Positions 32,917-41,632 of a stretch of 44,768 nt of DNA are shown here, in pieces. Origin of the DNA: Paludibacteraceae bacterium (GTDB lineage: Bacteria > Bacteroidota > Bacteroidia > Bacteroidales > Paludibacteraceae); NCBI GenBank assembly GCA_024401455.1, contig JAKSLA010000023.1:1-44768 (forward strand), given 5' to 3'. The notes beneath the pieces are model-generated. The model ran no database searches, was not told the DNA's origin, and saw nothing but the letters and a program-made list of their open reading frames with translations. A program made the translations under genes and the position numbers. Position 1 is the stretch's first letter. The number at the start of each line of letters is the position of its first letter.

Positions 32917-33882
32917 ATGGCTAAAAAAGAGAAATTTCAATATAATCCGATTACGCTGACATTTGAGCGTATTGACAACACGATTAAGCACAAACTGATG
33001 AAGTTCAGTTACCATCTCCTATCCAGTTCATTGACAGGATTGGCGTTGTTTGTCGCATTCGTTTTGATATTTCCTTCGCCACGCGAACGTATTCTTCGCA
33101 CCGAACGAGCTCAACTTGAAACTCAATATGAATTGCTGAACAAGCAGTTGGACCAAATACAAGAGGTTTTGACGGATATGCAGCAACGTGACGACAACCT
33201 TTATCGCGTCGTCGTACAGGCAGAGCCGATTCCTTCAGACGTTCGCACCATGATTAATGAAGAAAAGTACGACGATTTCCACAAAAAGAGCAATTCGGAT
33301 TTGGCTTACACTACGTCCAAGAAGATGGACGCCATTCGCAGACAGCTTTATATCCAAACGAATTCATTCGATGAAATCGTCAATTTGGCGAAAAACAAAG
33401 AGGAAATGTTGCTTTGCACTCCATCAATTCAGCCGGTACTTAACAAGGACTTGAACCGCATGGCTTCTGGTTATGGTGTTCGTATCGACCCTATTTACCA
33501 CACCCCTAAATTCCACGCTGGAATGGACTTTTCTGGCGATCGAGGCACGGAGATTTATGCGACGGCTAAAGGCGTCATCGAGTTCAAGGGATGGAAGCAA
33601 GGTTATGGTAATTGTATCATCGTGGACCATGGTTTTGGCTACAAGACGCTTTACGCCCACATGGACAACTTCAAGGCAAAACAAGGAGCGAAAGTAAACC
33701 GTGGTGATGTAATCGGCTTCATGGGATCTACAGGAAAATCAACGGGTAACCACCTTCATTACGAAGTTCACTACAAAGGCAAACCGACCGATCCACGTAA
33801 CTACTACTTTATGGATTTGAATCCAGAAGAGTACGACAAGATGGTGCAACTCTCCTCAAACTACGGAAACGTGTTTGACTAA
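32917..33882 (+). CDS. M23 family metallopeptidase (LytM/peptidoglycan endopeptidase)
   Basis: M23 enzymes cut peptide cross-links in peptidoglycan. The ATG at 32917 is preferred to the in-frame one at 32845 because the family begins with a KKEKFQYNP-like start; this gives 321 residues. There is a short cytoplasmic N-terminus, one transmembrane helix (about 34-52) and a coiled coil (about 60-90). The C-terminal LytM domain has an intact zinc site: HAGMD (His200, Asp204) and HLHYE (His279, His281), with AHMD (His248) helping catalysis. All key residues are present, so it should be active rather than a degenerate activator. It is divergent from the DUF4832 gene and followed closely by the MerR-type and TRIC genes. 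Confidence 0.92.
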   Translation: MAKKEKFQYNPITLTFERIDNTIKHKLMKFSYHLLSSSLTGLALFVAFVLIFPSPRERILRTERAQLETQYELLNKQLDQIQEVLTDMQQRDDNLYRVVVQAEPIPSDVRTMINEEKYDDFHKKSNSDLAYTTSKKMDAIRRQLYIQTNSFDEIVNLAKNKEEMLLCTPSIQPVLNKDLNRMASGYGVRIDPIYHTPKFHAGMDFSGDRGTEIYATAKGVIEFKGWKQGYGNCIIVDHGFGYKTLYAHMDNFKAKQGAKVNRGDVIGFMGSTGKSTGNHLHYEVHYKGKPTDPRNYYFMDLNPEEYDKMVQLSSNYGNVFD

Positions 33883-33948
33883 GAAGGGATAAAAAAAGGC
33901 AAACATCGGAAATCGGGAATTTATCGAAGTCCCCAAAATCCAAGCATC

Positions 33949-34299
33949 ATGAACAATAAGGTCTATTATAAAATAGGTGAAGTGGCAGAACTATTGGATG
34001 TTCCGCAGTCAACACTCCGCTATTGGGAGAAGGAATTCTCCGAAGTTTCCCCAAAAAAGAATGAAAAAGGCACTCGATTTTATACAGAGGAGAACTTAAA
34101 AGACCTTCGTATAATCAAGTATCTTCTTAAAGAAAAAGCGCTTACGATAGAAGGCACGCGTTTGAAATTAAAAGAAAACAAAACTGACGTGTCAAATAAT
34201 TTTGAAATTATAGAAAAACTAAAAAATATACGCGAAGAGATTCTTGAGTTAAGGGCTTCTTTCGACAAGATTATGAAAAATGCAGAGGCGGAAGAATAG
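33949..34299 (+). CDS. MerR-family transcriptional regulator
   Basis: The 116-residue protein has the MerR winged helix at its N-terminus: YYKIGEVAELLDVPQSTLRYWEKEF then a TRFYTEENLKDLRIIKYLL block, followed by a helix (about 85-110) for dimer formation. There is no C-terminal sensor domain or cysteine pair, so no metal or drug ligand can be guessed. A short MerR-like gene after an M23 peptidase gene is a common arrangement in Bacteroidetes. It is 66 bp after the peptidase and 25 bp before the TRIC gene, suggesting one operon. Confidence 0.9.
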   Translation: MNNKVYYKIGEVAELLDVPQSTLRYWEKEFSEVSPKKNEKGTRFYTEENLKDLRIIKYLLKEKALTIEGTRLKLKENKTDVSNNFEIIEKLKNIREEILELRASFDKIMKNAEAEE

Positions 34300-34324
34300 C
34301 CGTCTCTTTTGTAGATAATATCCC

Positions 34325-34948
34325 ATGCTTACATTCGTAGATATATTAGAATACGTAGGAACATTCGCTTTTGCCATTAGTGGTATTCGTTTGGCATGTC
34401 AGAAAGACTTTGACATATTTGGCGCCTACGTTGTCGGACTTGCCACGGCCATTGGAGGAGGAACGATTCGTGACCTATTGCTTGACATCACTCCGTTTTG
34501 GATGACCCAGTCAAGTTACTTGATTTGGTCAGGCATTGCCCTACTCTTTGTCTGTCTCTTCCGCAAATACTTGGTTAGGCTGGACATCACTTTCTTTATA
34601 TTTGACACCATTGGATTGGCACTTTTTACGGTAGTAGGCATTGAAAAAACACTTTCCATGGATTTTCATTATCCATTTTGGGTGGCTATCATCATGGGAA
34701 CAATCACGGGTGCGGCCGGAGGTGTAATTAGGGACATTTTCATCAATGAAATACCTCTTATATTTAGAAAAGAGATATATGCTCTCGCCTGCATAATCGG
34801 TGGAATCACCTACTATTTCAGCCTAATGCTTTTTGACAACCTCGTGATTGTGCAGATTATCAGTTCGGCAAGCATTTTCATAACTCGAATAATAGCGGTT
34901 AAATACGAAATCGGGCTTCCTCATATCAAAGGAGAAGAGTGCGATTAA
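34325..34948 (+). CDS. TRIC/UPF0126 family membrane channel
   Basis: The 207-residue membrane protein has about six to seven helices arranged as two repeats, each with a glycine-rich kink: GLATAIGGGTIRDLLLD and TGAAGGVIRDIFINE. These match the bacterial trimeric intracellular cation channel family (UPF0126, YadS-like), related to K+-permeable channels. Length and motifs are normal. It is the last gene of the M23-MerR unit. Confidence 0.88.
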   Translation: MLTFVDILEYVGTFAFAISGIRLACQKDFDIFGAYVVGLATAIGGGTIRDLLLDITPFWMTQSSYLIWSGIALLFVCLFRKYLVRLDITFFIFDTIGLALFTVVGIEKTLSMDFHYPFWVAIIMGTITGAAGGVIRDIFINEIPLIFRKEIYALACIIGGITYYFSLMLFDNLVIVQIISSASIFITRIIAVKYEIGLPHIKGEECD

Positions 34949-35021
34949 ATCGTCAACACAAACATATAACTATTTAAAAATCTTGCAATTAAAAAATTGA
35001 CGAATAATTCATACTGTTTTT

Positions 35022-35053
35022 TTTGCCTAATCTTTCTACTTTGTTTTAATTTG
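35022..35053 (+). promoter_or_regulatory. Possible promoter of the xylanase gene
   Basis: TTTG at 35022-35025 and TTAATTTG at 35046-35053 are separated by 20 nt. The -7 box differs from TAnnTTTG at one position. The leader would be about 45 nt. Confidence 0.45.
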
Positions 35054-35104
35054 CCAGTGAAGAAAAACCAAATACATCATTGTATTACTTAAATTTAATG
35101 TAGA

Positions 35105-38100
35105 ATGGAAAACAAGAGAATCCATTTGCGTCGAAACCTTTGGGTTGGCGCATTCATGCTTTCATCACTGCTATCGACTGGCAACGCTTGGGCAGTAGAT
35201 CCATGCTCCCAGACCACGCCATTAAGCGGTGGTACAACAATCAACAATCAAAACAAAACAGGAAAGACTTCCACAGGTTATGATTATGAAATCTGGCGTG
35301 ATGGAAACGGAGGTTCCTTGACCTTGTATCCAAAAGACGCTTGCTTTAAAGCCGAATGGAACAACGCAGGAGACTATTTGGGTCGTGTAGGTAAAACATT
35401 CAACAAGCCAGCTTGGAACAATTTGGGTGGCGATCTTATTGCTAACTATGCATATAAGAAGAGCGGTAATGATGGAGGAACCTATTCATACATAGGCATC
35501 TACGGTTGGATGGATAATCCACAAATCGAATATTATATCGTTGACGACTGGTTGCACGACCGTGGTAATCCGGGTGGTTCATACATAGGATCCAATATGG
35601 GCACCATCGTGGTTGATGGTGACGAATATGTAGTTTGGTCTGGTACTCGTACGGGTGCGTCCAAGTGGGGAAACTCTACATTTACACAAATATTTAGTAT
35701 CCGTAAGACTCGCCGTCAATGCGGTACTATCAATGTTTCTGAGCACTTCAGACAATGGAACAAGTTAGGTTTGAAACTTGGACAGATCATGGAGTCTCAA
35801 ATTTTGGCAGAGGCCGGTGGTGGTTCTGGTTATGTAGATTTCACCTATGCTACTATTGAAATTGGCAAAGCAGATGCCGGTTCAAATGACAACGGTGGCA
35901 AAGAGCAATCAACCACAGACCCATGCGAGAAGACTTCCAAATATTCCGGTGGAACACTTGTTTCTACAAACGGAATCAAGGACATCGGCAATGGTTACAA
36001 CTACGAGTTGTGGAGAGAGCGTGAAGGTCAAGGCTACATGAACGTATTCGGAGGTGATGCAGATTGTGCATTCAAGGCCCATTGGGAAAACTCGGGCGAC
36101 TATTTGGCTCGTGTTGGCTACTACGATGGCCCTGCCACAAAGAAGTACACTGAATTGGGCGAAATCACTGCTGATTACAATTATACTAAGTCAGGTAATG
36201 CTGGAGATTATTCATACATCGGTGTGTATGGTTGGACAAAATCTCCAATGATTGAGTATTACATCGTAGATGACTCGTACAATGGAATGGGAAAACCTTA
36301 TGGATCAGAGCCAATCGCTCAATATTCTCTTGACGGTGCGACTTACACGTTGTATAAGGGTATGCGCTACAATGCAGCTAACATTACAGGCACTAACACA
36401 GACTTCCCTCAAATCTTTGCCGTGCGTTCTTCTGCTCGTTCATGTGGACACATCTCTGTAAGCGAGCACTTTAAGAACTGGGAAAAGAATGGCATCCAAC
36501 TTGGTGGAATTTATGATTGTAAGATCGTTTGCGAAGCAGGTGGCGGAAATGGTACAATCGAATATACGTATGCTACGATGTCTTGGGACGGCAAAGGAGG
36601 TGGTTCATTAACACCATCTGAGCCTTCTGAGCCAGAAGGTCCATACAAGGAAATCATTTCTATCCCTGGAAAAATCGAGGCAGAGGACTACGACAAGGGC
36701 GGAAATGGATTCGGTTATTACGATACAGACAACAAAAATGAAACAGGCAAATATCGTAATGATGGAGTGGATATCGAGGCTGGAGGCACAGGCTATGCAA
36801 TCGGTCACACCACAACGGATGAATGGTTAAAATACACCATTAAGGTAGAGAAGGATGGCAAGTATGACATCTATGCAAATGCATCTAATGGTTCAACTGA
36901 CATTGAGTTTAATCTTGAATTGGACGGCAAGTCATTGTGTACTTTGTCTGGCAGTGGAAACGGTGGCAATGATTGGGACACGTACAAACTCATTTCCAAG
37001 AAGTCTGTAACGCTTACAGCAGGCGAGCACACATTGAAGGTTAAGTACGGAACAATGTATTGTAACTTGGATTACATCGAAATCGTTCCAGAGGGCGAAG
37101 GCGGTGGCAGCCAAGGTGGTGGCGAGACCCCAGAAGTCCCAGGAACTACTGCTTCAGGCTCATTCTTCGATGAAAACGGCGCTTATTTTGGTCCTGAATG
37201 CGAGAGCGACGGCACACAAAAGAGCGGAGCTTTCTACACAGGTGTTTACCCTTCTCCATTCAAGACTTACTTGGGCAAGAGCGACGAGGAGATTCAAGGC
37301 AAGTTGGATAAACTTTGGAACCACTACTTCAAAGGTGACAACAACAGCAAGGTTTATTACGAGAATGGCAACGAGGCTTACATCAAGGACATCAACAACG
37401 ACGATGTTCGTTCAGAGGGTCAGTCTTATGGTATGATGATCTGTGTTCAGACCAACCACAAGACAGAATTCGACAAACTTTGGAAGTTTGCTAAGAGCCA
37501 CATGCTCCACACTTCCGGACAATGGGAAGGATACTTCAAGTGGAAGTGTAACCCAGACGGTTCTGCTCAAGATGCCAACTGTGCTCCTGACGGTGAGATG
37601 TACTTTGTAACTTCACTTTTGTTGGCTGCCAACCGTTGGAACGACAAGTCGTATGCTGACGATGCCAACTACTGCTTGCAAAGATTCTGGAAGAACGGCA
37701 ACGGTTCTTTGTTCAACGAGAGCTATAAGATCATCACGTTCCAACCATATAACTGCTCTAACTTCGGAGATCCATCTTACGACCTCCCTGCATTCATCGA
37801 GTTGTTCGCAAGATGGTCTAAGTCTAACAACTCTAAGTGGGAAGGTTGCTTGGCTCCTACCCGCGGTCACTTGAAGGCATCTTGCCACTCTTCATCAGGT
37901 TTGTTCGCCGACTATTCTGAGTTCAACGGTCAACCAACCACTGGTGGTTTCAGTTCCAACTCCAACAAGTACATGTATGACGCTATGCGTTGTGCGATGA
38001 ACGTAGGTATGGACTACTACTTGTTCGGTGCAGACAAGAGCACACAAAAGGACATGATGACTCGTTTGATCAACCACTTCGAGAAGGATGGTTATGCTCA

Positions 38101-38734
38101 CGCTCGTTTCAATTGGGATGGTTCAGGGGCTTCTGAAGAATATACCGTTGGAGAGTGCGGTGCTAACGCTGTAGGTTGCTACGCATTGATGGACGACCCT
38201 GCAAACGACAGCAAGGTCAAGACCAACTTGAAGAAGGCTTGGGACGGACAATTGATGACCGGTCGATATCGCTACTACGATGGTTTGGTTCACTACTTGT
38301 CAATGCTCCACTTGTGCGGAAGCTTCAAGATTTACAAGCCAGCTCCATCTATCGAGGAGAAGACAGTTGAGGGAGGCAATTCCGTTATTTTCCAAGGTGT
38401 AGAATACACGGAAGACACAAACATCACAGCGTTTGAAGATTGTCAATTGTACAATGTAAACATCAAAGTTAATATCGACATCGATATTAGTGCAAACGAC
38501 GATGTTCAAATTTCAGAAGAGGTTTCCCTCTACCCTAACCCAGCATCAGGCGAATTCTCTATCAAGAGCAACAAGTCAACCAAGTCTATTGCATTGACAA
38601 ACATGATGGGACAAGAGGTTTACACTCAAGCAGGTGCAGACAACATTCAAATCAGCCTTCCTGCTGGTTCTTACATGGTGAAGGTAATCATGGAGGACGG
38701 TGACAGCAAGATGCTTAAGTTGTTGGTTAAGTAA
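35105..38734 (+). CDS. Multi-domain secreted xylanase: GH11-GH11-CBM6-GH8 with T9SS sorting domain
   Basis: A 1209-residue secreted enzyme for xylan. A signal peptide (1-30, ending GNAWA) leads into two GH11 domains. GH11-A (about 33-255) has IEYYIVDDW with likely nucleophile Glu142 and acid/base Glu236 in AEAGGGSG. GH11-B (about 272-496) has IEYYIVDD (Glu384) and CEAGGGNG (Glu477). A proline/glutamate linker precedes a CBM6-type carbohydrate-binding module (about 515-662; IEAEDYDKGG, then TTDEWLKYTI and NLDYIEIVP). A G/P/E-rich linker follows. The GH8 domain (about 686-1080) resembles reducing-end xylose-releasing exo-oligoxylanases (Rex): KDINNDDVRSEGQSYGMM (Glu771), CAPDGEMYF (Asp829) and a likely base Asp959 in YMYDAMR. 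The last ~70 residues (SLYPNPASGEFS onward) are a T9SS type A sorting domain. Its codon choice suggests high expression. Confidence 0.9.
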   Translation: MENKRIHLRRNLWVGAFMLSSLLSTGNAWAVDPCSQTTPLSGGTTINNQNKTGKTSTGYDYEIWRDGNGGSLTLYPKDACFKAEWNNAGDYLGRVGKTFNKPAWNNLGGDLIANYAYKKSGNDGGTYSYIGIYGWMDNPQIEYYIVDDWLHDRGNPGGSYIGSNMGTIVVDGDEYVVWSGTRTGASKWGNSTFTQIFSIRKTRRQCGTINVSEHFRQWNKLGLKLGQIMESQILAEAGGGSGYVDFTYATIEIGKADAGSNDNGGKEQSTTDPCEKTSKYSGGTLVSTNGIKDIGNGYNYELWREREGQGYMNVFGGDADCAFKAHWENSGDYLARVGYYDGPATKKYTELGEITADYNYTKSGNAGDYSYIGVYGWTKSPMIEYYIVDDSYNGMGKPYGSEPIAQYSLDGATYTLYKGMRYNAANITGTNTDFPQIFAVRSSARSCGHISVSEHFKNWEKNGIQLGGIYDCKIVCEAGGGNGTIEYTYATMSWDGKGGGSLTPSEPSEPEGPYKEIISIPGKIEAEDYDKGGNGFGYYDTDNKNETGKYRNDGVDIEAGGTGYAIGHTTTDEWLKYTIKVEKDGKYDIYANASNGSTDIEFNLELDGKSLCTLSGSGNGGNDWDTYKLISKKSVTLTAGEHTLKVKYGTMYCNLDYIEIVPEGEGGGSQGGGETPEVPGTTASGSFFDENGAYFGPECESDGTQKSGAFYTGVYPSPFKTYLGKSDEEIQGKLDKLWNHYFKGDNNSKVYYENGNEAYIKDINNDDVRSEGQSYGMMICVQTNHKTEFDKLWKFAKSHMLHTSGQWEGYFKWKCNPDGSAQDANCAPDGEMYFVTSLLLAANRWNDKSYADDANYCLQRFWKNGNGSLFNESYKIITFQPYNCSNFGDPSYDLPAFIELFARWSKSNNSKWEGCLAPTRGHLKASCHSSSGLFADYSEFNGQPTTGGFSSNSNKYMYDAMRCAMNVGMDYYLFGADKSTQKDMMTRLINHFEKDGYAHARFNWDGSGASEEYTVGECGANAVGCYALMDDPANDSKVKTNLKKAWDGQLMTGRYRYYDGLVHYLSMLHLCGSFKIYKPAPSIEEKTVEGGNSVIFQGVEYTEDTNITAFEDCQLYNVNIKVNIDIDISANDDVQISEEVSLYPNPASGEFSIKSNKSTKSIALTNMMGQEVYTQAGADNIQISLPAGSYMVKVIMEDGDSKMLKLLVK

Positions 38735-38756
38735 TTACATACACTTCTATAAAAAA

Positions 38757-38785
38757 GGCAACTCAAACGGGTTGCCTTTTTTTTT
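38757..38785 (+). terminator. Terminator of the xylanase gene
   Basis: GGCAACTC (38757-38764) pairs with GGGTTGCC (38769-38776, one G-T pair) around a 4-nt loop, flanked by A-run and a long T-run. Confidence 0.92.
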
Positions 38786-38899
38786 GTTTTTCCCATGTTT
38801 CTTTCCTGCTTTTGAATGACTTGGCATTTCCTATCGCATAGTTGCTCATTTAGAGAAGAAAGAAGATAGTATATCAATATGAAATCAAAACATTTTGAC

Positions 38900-38907
38900 T
38901 ATCTTTG
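38900..38907 (+). promoter_or_regulatory. Putative promoter of the HU gene (-7 box)
   Basis: TATCTTTG is an exact TAnnTTTG match 59 nt before the ATG; no -33 TTTG at the right spacing. Confidence 0.55.
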
Positions 38908-38965
38908 TGTTAGAAAGATGAGCGATCCATTTGCTTCTAAAAGAATTTTAAATTAAATATACAAC

Positions 38966-39229
38966 ATGACAAAAGAAGGATTATTGAACTCCGTCATTTC
39001 TAAGACAGGGTTAAGTTCTGCTGATAGCAAGAAAGCTTTGCAAGCAGTTATTGAATCAATCACAGATGAGTTGAAGAGAGGCGGAAGCGTACAACTTATC
39101 GGTTTTGGTACGTTTAGTGTGGATGAGCGCGCTGCCCGTGAAGGCAGAAATCCTGCTACAGGAGAGAAGATGCAGATTCCAGCGAAAAAAGTGGCAAAAT
39201 GGAAGCCATCAAAGGGCTTGATTGACTAA
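38966..39229 (+). CDS. HU-family DNA-binding protein
   Basis: An 87-residue histone-like protein that bends DNA and helps package the chromosome. The full HU fold is visible: KEGLLNSVISKTGLSSADSKKAL helices, the GGSVQLIGFGTFSV beta core, and the DNA-arm region ending in GRNPATGEKMQIPAKKV with its intercalating proline (RNPATG). Length is typical. It is a single gene with its own promoter and a terminator shared with tsaB. Confidence 0.96.
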   Translation: MTKEGLLNSVISKTGLSSADSKKALQAVIESITDELKRGGSVQLIGFGTFSVDERAAREGRNPATGEKMQIPAKKVAKWKPSKGLID

Positions 39230-39253
39230 GCTTGGACTATCAAGAGAAAATAG

Positions 39254-39281
39254 AAAAGGAGGTCTTTTGAACCTCCTTTTT
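39254..39281. terminator. Bidirectional terminator between HU and tsaB
   Basis: AAAAGGAGGT (39254-39263) pairs with ACCTCCTTTT (39271-39280) around a 7-nt loop. T-rich tracts follow on both strands, fitting the convergent HU and tsaB genes. Confidence 0.88.
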
Positions 39282-39302
39282 CTATTTATATATAAATCGT
39301 TT

Positions 39303-40001
39303 TTATTTATTGTTTTCAAACACTTTGTTCTTTGCTACGGTTGCCACAAATTCCTTCAAATAGAAGGGTTCAAAGTAAGCCACATCTTCAAACTTCTTTT
39401 GATTGAACGCTGCATGAGATAGTTCAACCATATCCGTTGCTAAAGGAACGACGTTTTCTATCAATTTGAAATTAGGTCTATTGAGCGCCGATTGACATTT
39501 AGACGCGCCATTTCCGAAAAATAGGACATTCTCCTTAATATCCAAATAGGAATTTTCATCGATGATATCCGCACTTGTCTCTCTCTTTTGGCATAGAGAT
39601 TTGTCATAAAAGGCTGTGTAAACCTCCATCCTTCGGGCATCGATCATAGGACAAAGGAGCGAATTCTCTCCCACCTCATTGTTTTTCAATACGTGGTTAG
39701 CCATCACTTCCAATGTATTCACAGAAATCAAAGGGACGTCCAAACCATAACACAATCCCTTGCTGGTTGAAACGCCGATACGGAGACCTGTATAAGATCC
39801 TGGCCCACAACTTACGGCCACGCCATCAATCTTATAACCCTCTTTTTTCGCATAGTCCATCATCTCCTCGATGAATTTTGCCAATGAAACGGAGTGTGAC
39901 ATTCCGTCGTAATTCTCCTTGTGCCAGACTATTTTCCCTTCAGTTGACAATGCTACGGAGCATATTTCTGTCGATGTTTCTATGTTTATTAATGTTGCCA
40001 T
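39303..40001 (-). CDS. tsaB: tRNA threonylcarbamoyladenosine biosynthesis protein TsaB
   Basis: TsaB is a scaffold partner of TsaD (and TsaE) in making t6A37 in tRNAs that read ANN codons. The 232-residue ASKHA-fold protein begins ATLINIETSTEICSVAL, has the HSVSLAKFIEEMM segment and the hallmark SCGPGSYTGLRIGVSTSKGL (about 65-84), and a final ALNQ-like region. Length is normal. It is divergent from yicC, with an AT-rich gap between, and converges on HU. Confidence 0.94.
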   Translation of the reverse strand: MATLINIETSTEICSVALSTEGKIVWHKENYDGMSHSVSLAKFIEEMMDYAKKEGYKIDGVAVSCGPGSYTGLRIGVSTSKGLCYGLDVPLISVNTLEVMANHVLKNNEVGENSLLCPMIDARRMEVYTAFYDKSLCQKRETSADIIDENSYLDIKENVLFFGNGASKCQSALNRPNFKLIENVVPLATDMVELSHAAFNQKKFEDVAYFEPFYLKEFVATVAKNKVFENNK

Positions 40002-40025
40002 TTCATTTTGCCAATTAAATCTCTA

Positions 40026-40033
40026 CAAAATTA
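40026..40033 (-). promoter_or_regulatory. Putative tsaB promoter (-7 box)
   Basis: The minus strand reads TAATTTTG, 25 nt before the ATG at 40001; no clear -33. Confidence 0.45.
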
Positions 40034-40077
40034 CATTAAATTCGGACGAATTTTATAAAAAAGAAGAAATTAAAAAT

Positions 40078-40085
40078 TAATTTTG
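40078..40085 (+). promoter_or_regulatory. Putative yicC-gmk-nadD promoter (-7 box)
   Basis: TAATTTTG at 40078-40085, about 29 nt before the yicC ATG. The -33 region is only AT-rich. Confidence 0.5.
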
Positions 40086-40113
40086 TGGTTTAGAACATAA
40101 AAGGTAAAAAGAT

Positions 40114-40986
40114 ATGGTATTGTCAATGACTGGATTCGGTAAAGCCACGTGCGAAATATCGAATAAAAAAATAACTGTAGAGATAAAGTCACTCAATAGC
40201 AAACAGTTAGATTTGTCCACTCGTATTCCGAGCATTTATAAAGAGAAAGATATTGAATTGAGAAATATCATCTCCCAGAAACTTGAAAGAGGAAAAGTGG
40301 ACATGTGCATCTTTGTAGAAAACATTGGCAAAGAGACTACTGCACAACTCAACCTCCCTATCATAGAAGGTTATTATAACCAAATCATGGAGGTTTCCCA
40401 AAAATTGAACATTCCCCAACCGACCGACTGGTTTCAAACATTGCTTCGTATGCCAGACGCAATGAAAAGTGATATCCAGGAGTTGGACGAATCAGAATGG
40501 GATGCAGTGAAAAATACGTTCCTCAAAGCGGTTGACAACTTGATTGCGTTCAGAACCCAAGAGGGTGTTTCCCTTAAAAATGTTTTCGACAGCAAGTTGG
40601 CCAACATCCGTGCATTGCTCGCACAAGTTGAACCATACGAGAAGGAGCGCATTGAAAAGATCAAGGCTCACATCAAAGACAGTTTGGACAATCTTCAGGA
40701 CATCAATTATGACAAGAATAGATTTGAGCAAGAACTCATCTATTACATCGAGAAGTTGGATGTCAACGAAGAGAAGAACCGTTTGGCTCAACACCTACTC
40801 TACTTCGATGAGACAATGGTTTCCGAAGGTTCTGCCGGAAAGAAATTAGGCTTCATTGCACAAGAGATTGGACGTGAAATAAACACTTTGGGTTCTAAAT
40901 CCAACCACTCTGAAATGCAAAAAATCGTCGTAAAGATGAAAGACGAGTTGGAGCAAATCAAAGAGCAAGTTTTGAACGTTCTTTAA
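40114..40986 (+). CDS. yicC: YicC-family endoribonuclease
   Basis: YicC-type proteins are RNA-degrading enzymes that in E. coli help destroy the small RNA RyhB. The 290-residue protein opens with LSMTGFGKATCE and SLNSKQLDLSTRIP (N-terminal YicC domain). It ends with the DUF1732 signature KKLGFIAQEIGREINTLGSKS then EMQKIVVKMKDELEQIKEQVLNVL, the conserved metal-coordinating block. Length is typical. The gene starts an operon with gmk (13 bp apart), a very common pairing across bacteria. Confidence 0.93.
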   Translation: MVLSMTGFGKATCEISNKKITVEIKSLNSKQLDLSTRIPSIYKEKDIELRNIISQKLERGKVDMCIFVENIGKETTAQLNLPIIEGYYNQIMEVSQKLNIPQPTDWFQTLLRMPDAMKSDIQELDESEWDAVKNTFLKAVDNLIAFRTQEGVSLKNVFDSKLANIRALLAQVEPYEKERIEKIKAHIKDSLDNLQDINYDKNRFEQELIYYIEKLDVNEEKNRLAQHLLYFDETMVSEGSAGKKLGFIAQEIGREINTLGSKSNHSEMQKIVVKMKDELEQIKEQVLNVL

Positions 40987-40999
40987 TTCATTGTGAAGT

Positions 41000-41572
41000 A
41001 TGAAAAAGGCAAAAGGAAAATTGATTATTTTTTCGGCTCCATCCGGATCTGGAAAATCGACATTGATAAATCACTTGATGTCCGTTAGCGACAAGTTTGA
41101 ATTCTCCATTTCTGCTACCAGCCGAGCACCTCGAGGCACCGAGCAAAACGGAAAAGAATACTATTTCTTGACCCCTGACGAGTTTAGGGCAAAGATTGCC
41201 AACAACGAGTTTTTGGAGTGGGAAGAGGTATATCCAAACAAGTTCTACGGAACGCTATTGAGCGAAGTTGAACGCATCAATGGCGCAGGGAAAGTGGCAG
41301 TTTTTGACGTTGACGTCAAAGGTGGTGTAAACATCAAGCGTTTTTACAAGAAGCATGCTTTGTCCGTCTTCATCAAGCCACCAAGCATTCAAGAATTGAA
41401 GCGCAGATTGGTTGGTCGTGGCACCGATACGGCTGAGGTGATAAAGAGCCGCATCAAGAAAGCCAGCATGGAGTTGACTTACGCAAAGAGATTTGATAAA
41501 ATCGTGGTGAACGACGACTTGGAAACGGCAAAGGCCAATATTGTTCAAGTCGTATCAGACTTTATAAAATAA
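41000..41572 (+). CDS. gmk: Guanylate kinase
   Basis: Gmk phosphorylates GMP to GDP with ATP. The 190-residue protein has the P-loop FSAPSGSGKSTLINHL (about 12-27), SISATSRAPRGTEQNGKEYYFL with the GMP-binding residues, FLEWEEVYPNKFYGT, FDVDVKGGVNIK and FIKPPSIQELKRRL. All landmarks and the length are standard. It is the middle gene of yicC-gmk-nadD and is followed by a terminator-like hairpin. Confidence 0.97.
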   Translation: MKKAKGKLIIFSAPSGSGKSTLINHLMSVSDKFEFSISATSRAPRGTEQNGKEYYFLTPDEFRAKIANNEFLEWEEVYPNKFYGTLLSEVERINGAGKVAVFDVDVKGGVNIKRFYKKHALSVFIKPPSIQELKRRLVGRGTDTAEVIKSRIKKASMELTYAKRFDKIVVNDDLETAKANIVQVVSDFIK

Positions 41573-41576
41573 CAGA

Positions 41577-41617
41577 CAGGTCTGCGGTTGTTAAAATCGC
41601 AGACTTGTTTCTTTTTT
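41577..41617 (+). terminator. Terminator-like hairpin between gmk and nadD
   Basis: CAGGTCTGCG (41577-41586) pairs with CGCAGACTTG (41598-41607, one G-T pair), 11-nt loop, followed by TTTCTTTTTTC. It ends 15 nt before the nadD ATG at 41633. It probably partly terminates the yicC-gmk transcript. Confidence 0.75.
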
Positions 41618-41632
41618 CAAAATTCCTTCTTT

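Noticed and set aside
41588-41632. Longer start for nadD adding 15 residues
   Set aside because: The ATG at 41588 is in the loop of a terminator-like hairpin, and the family starts near the nucleotide-binding motif, so 41633 is better.
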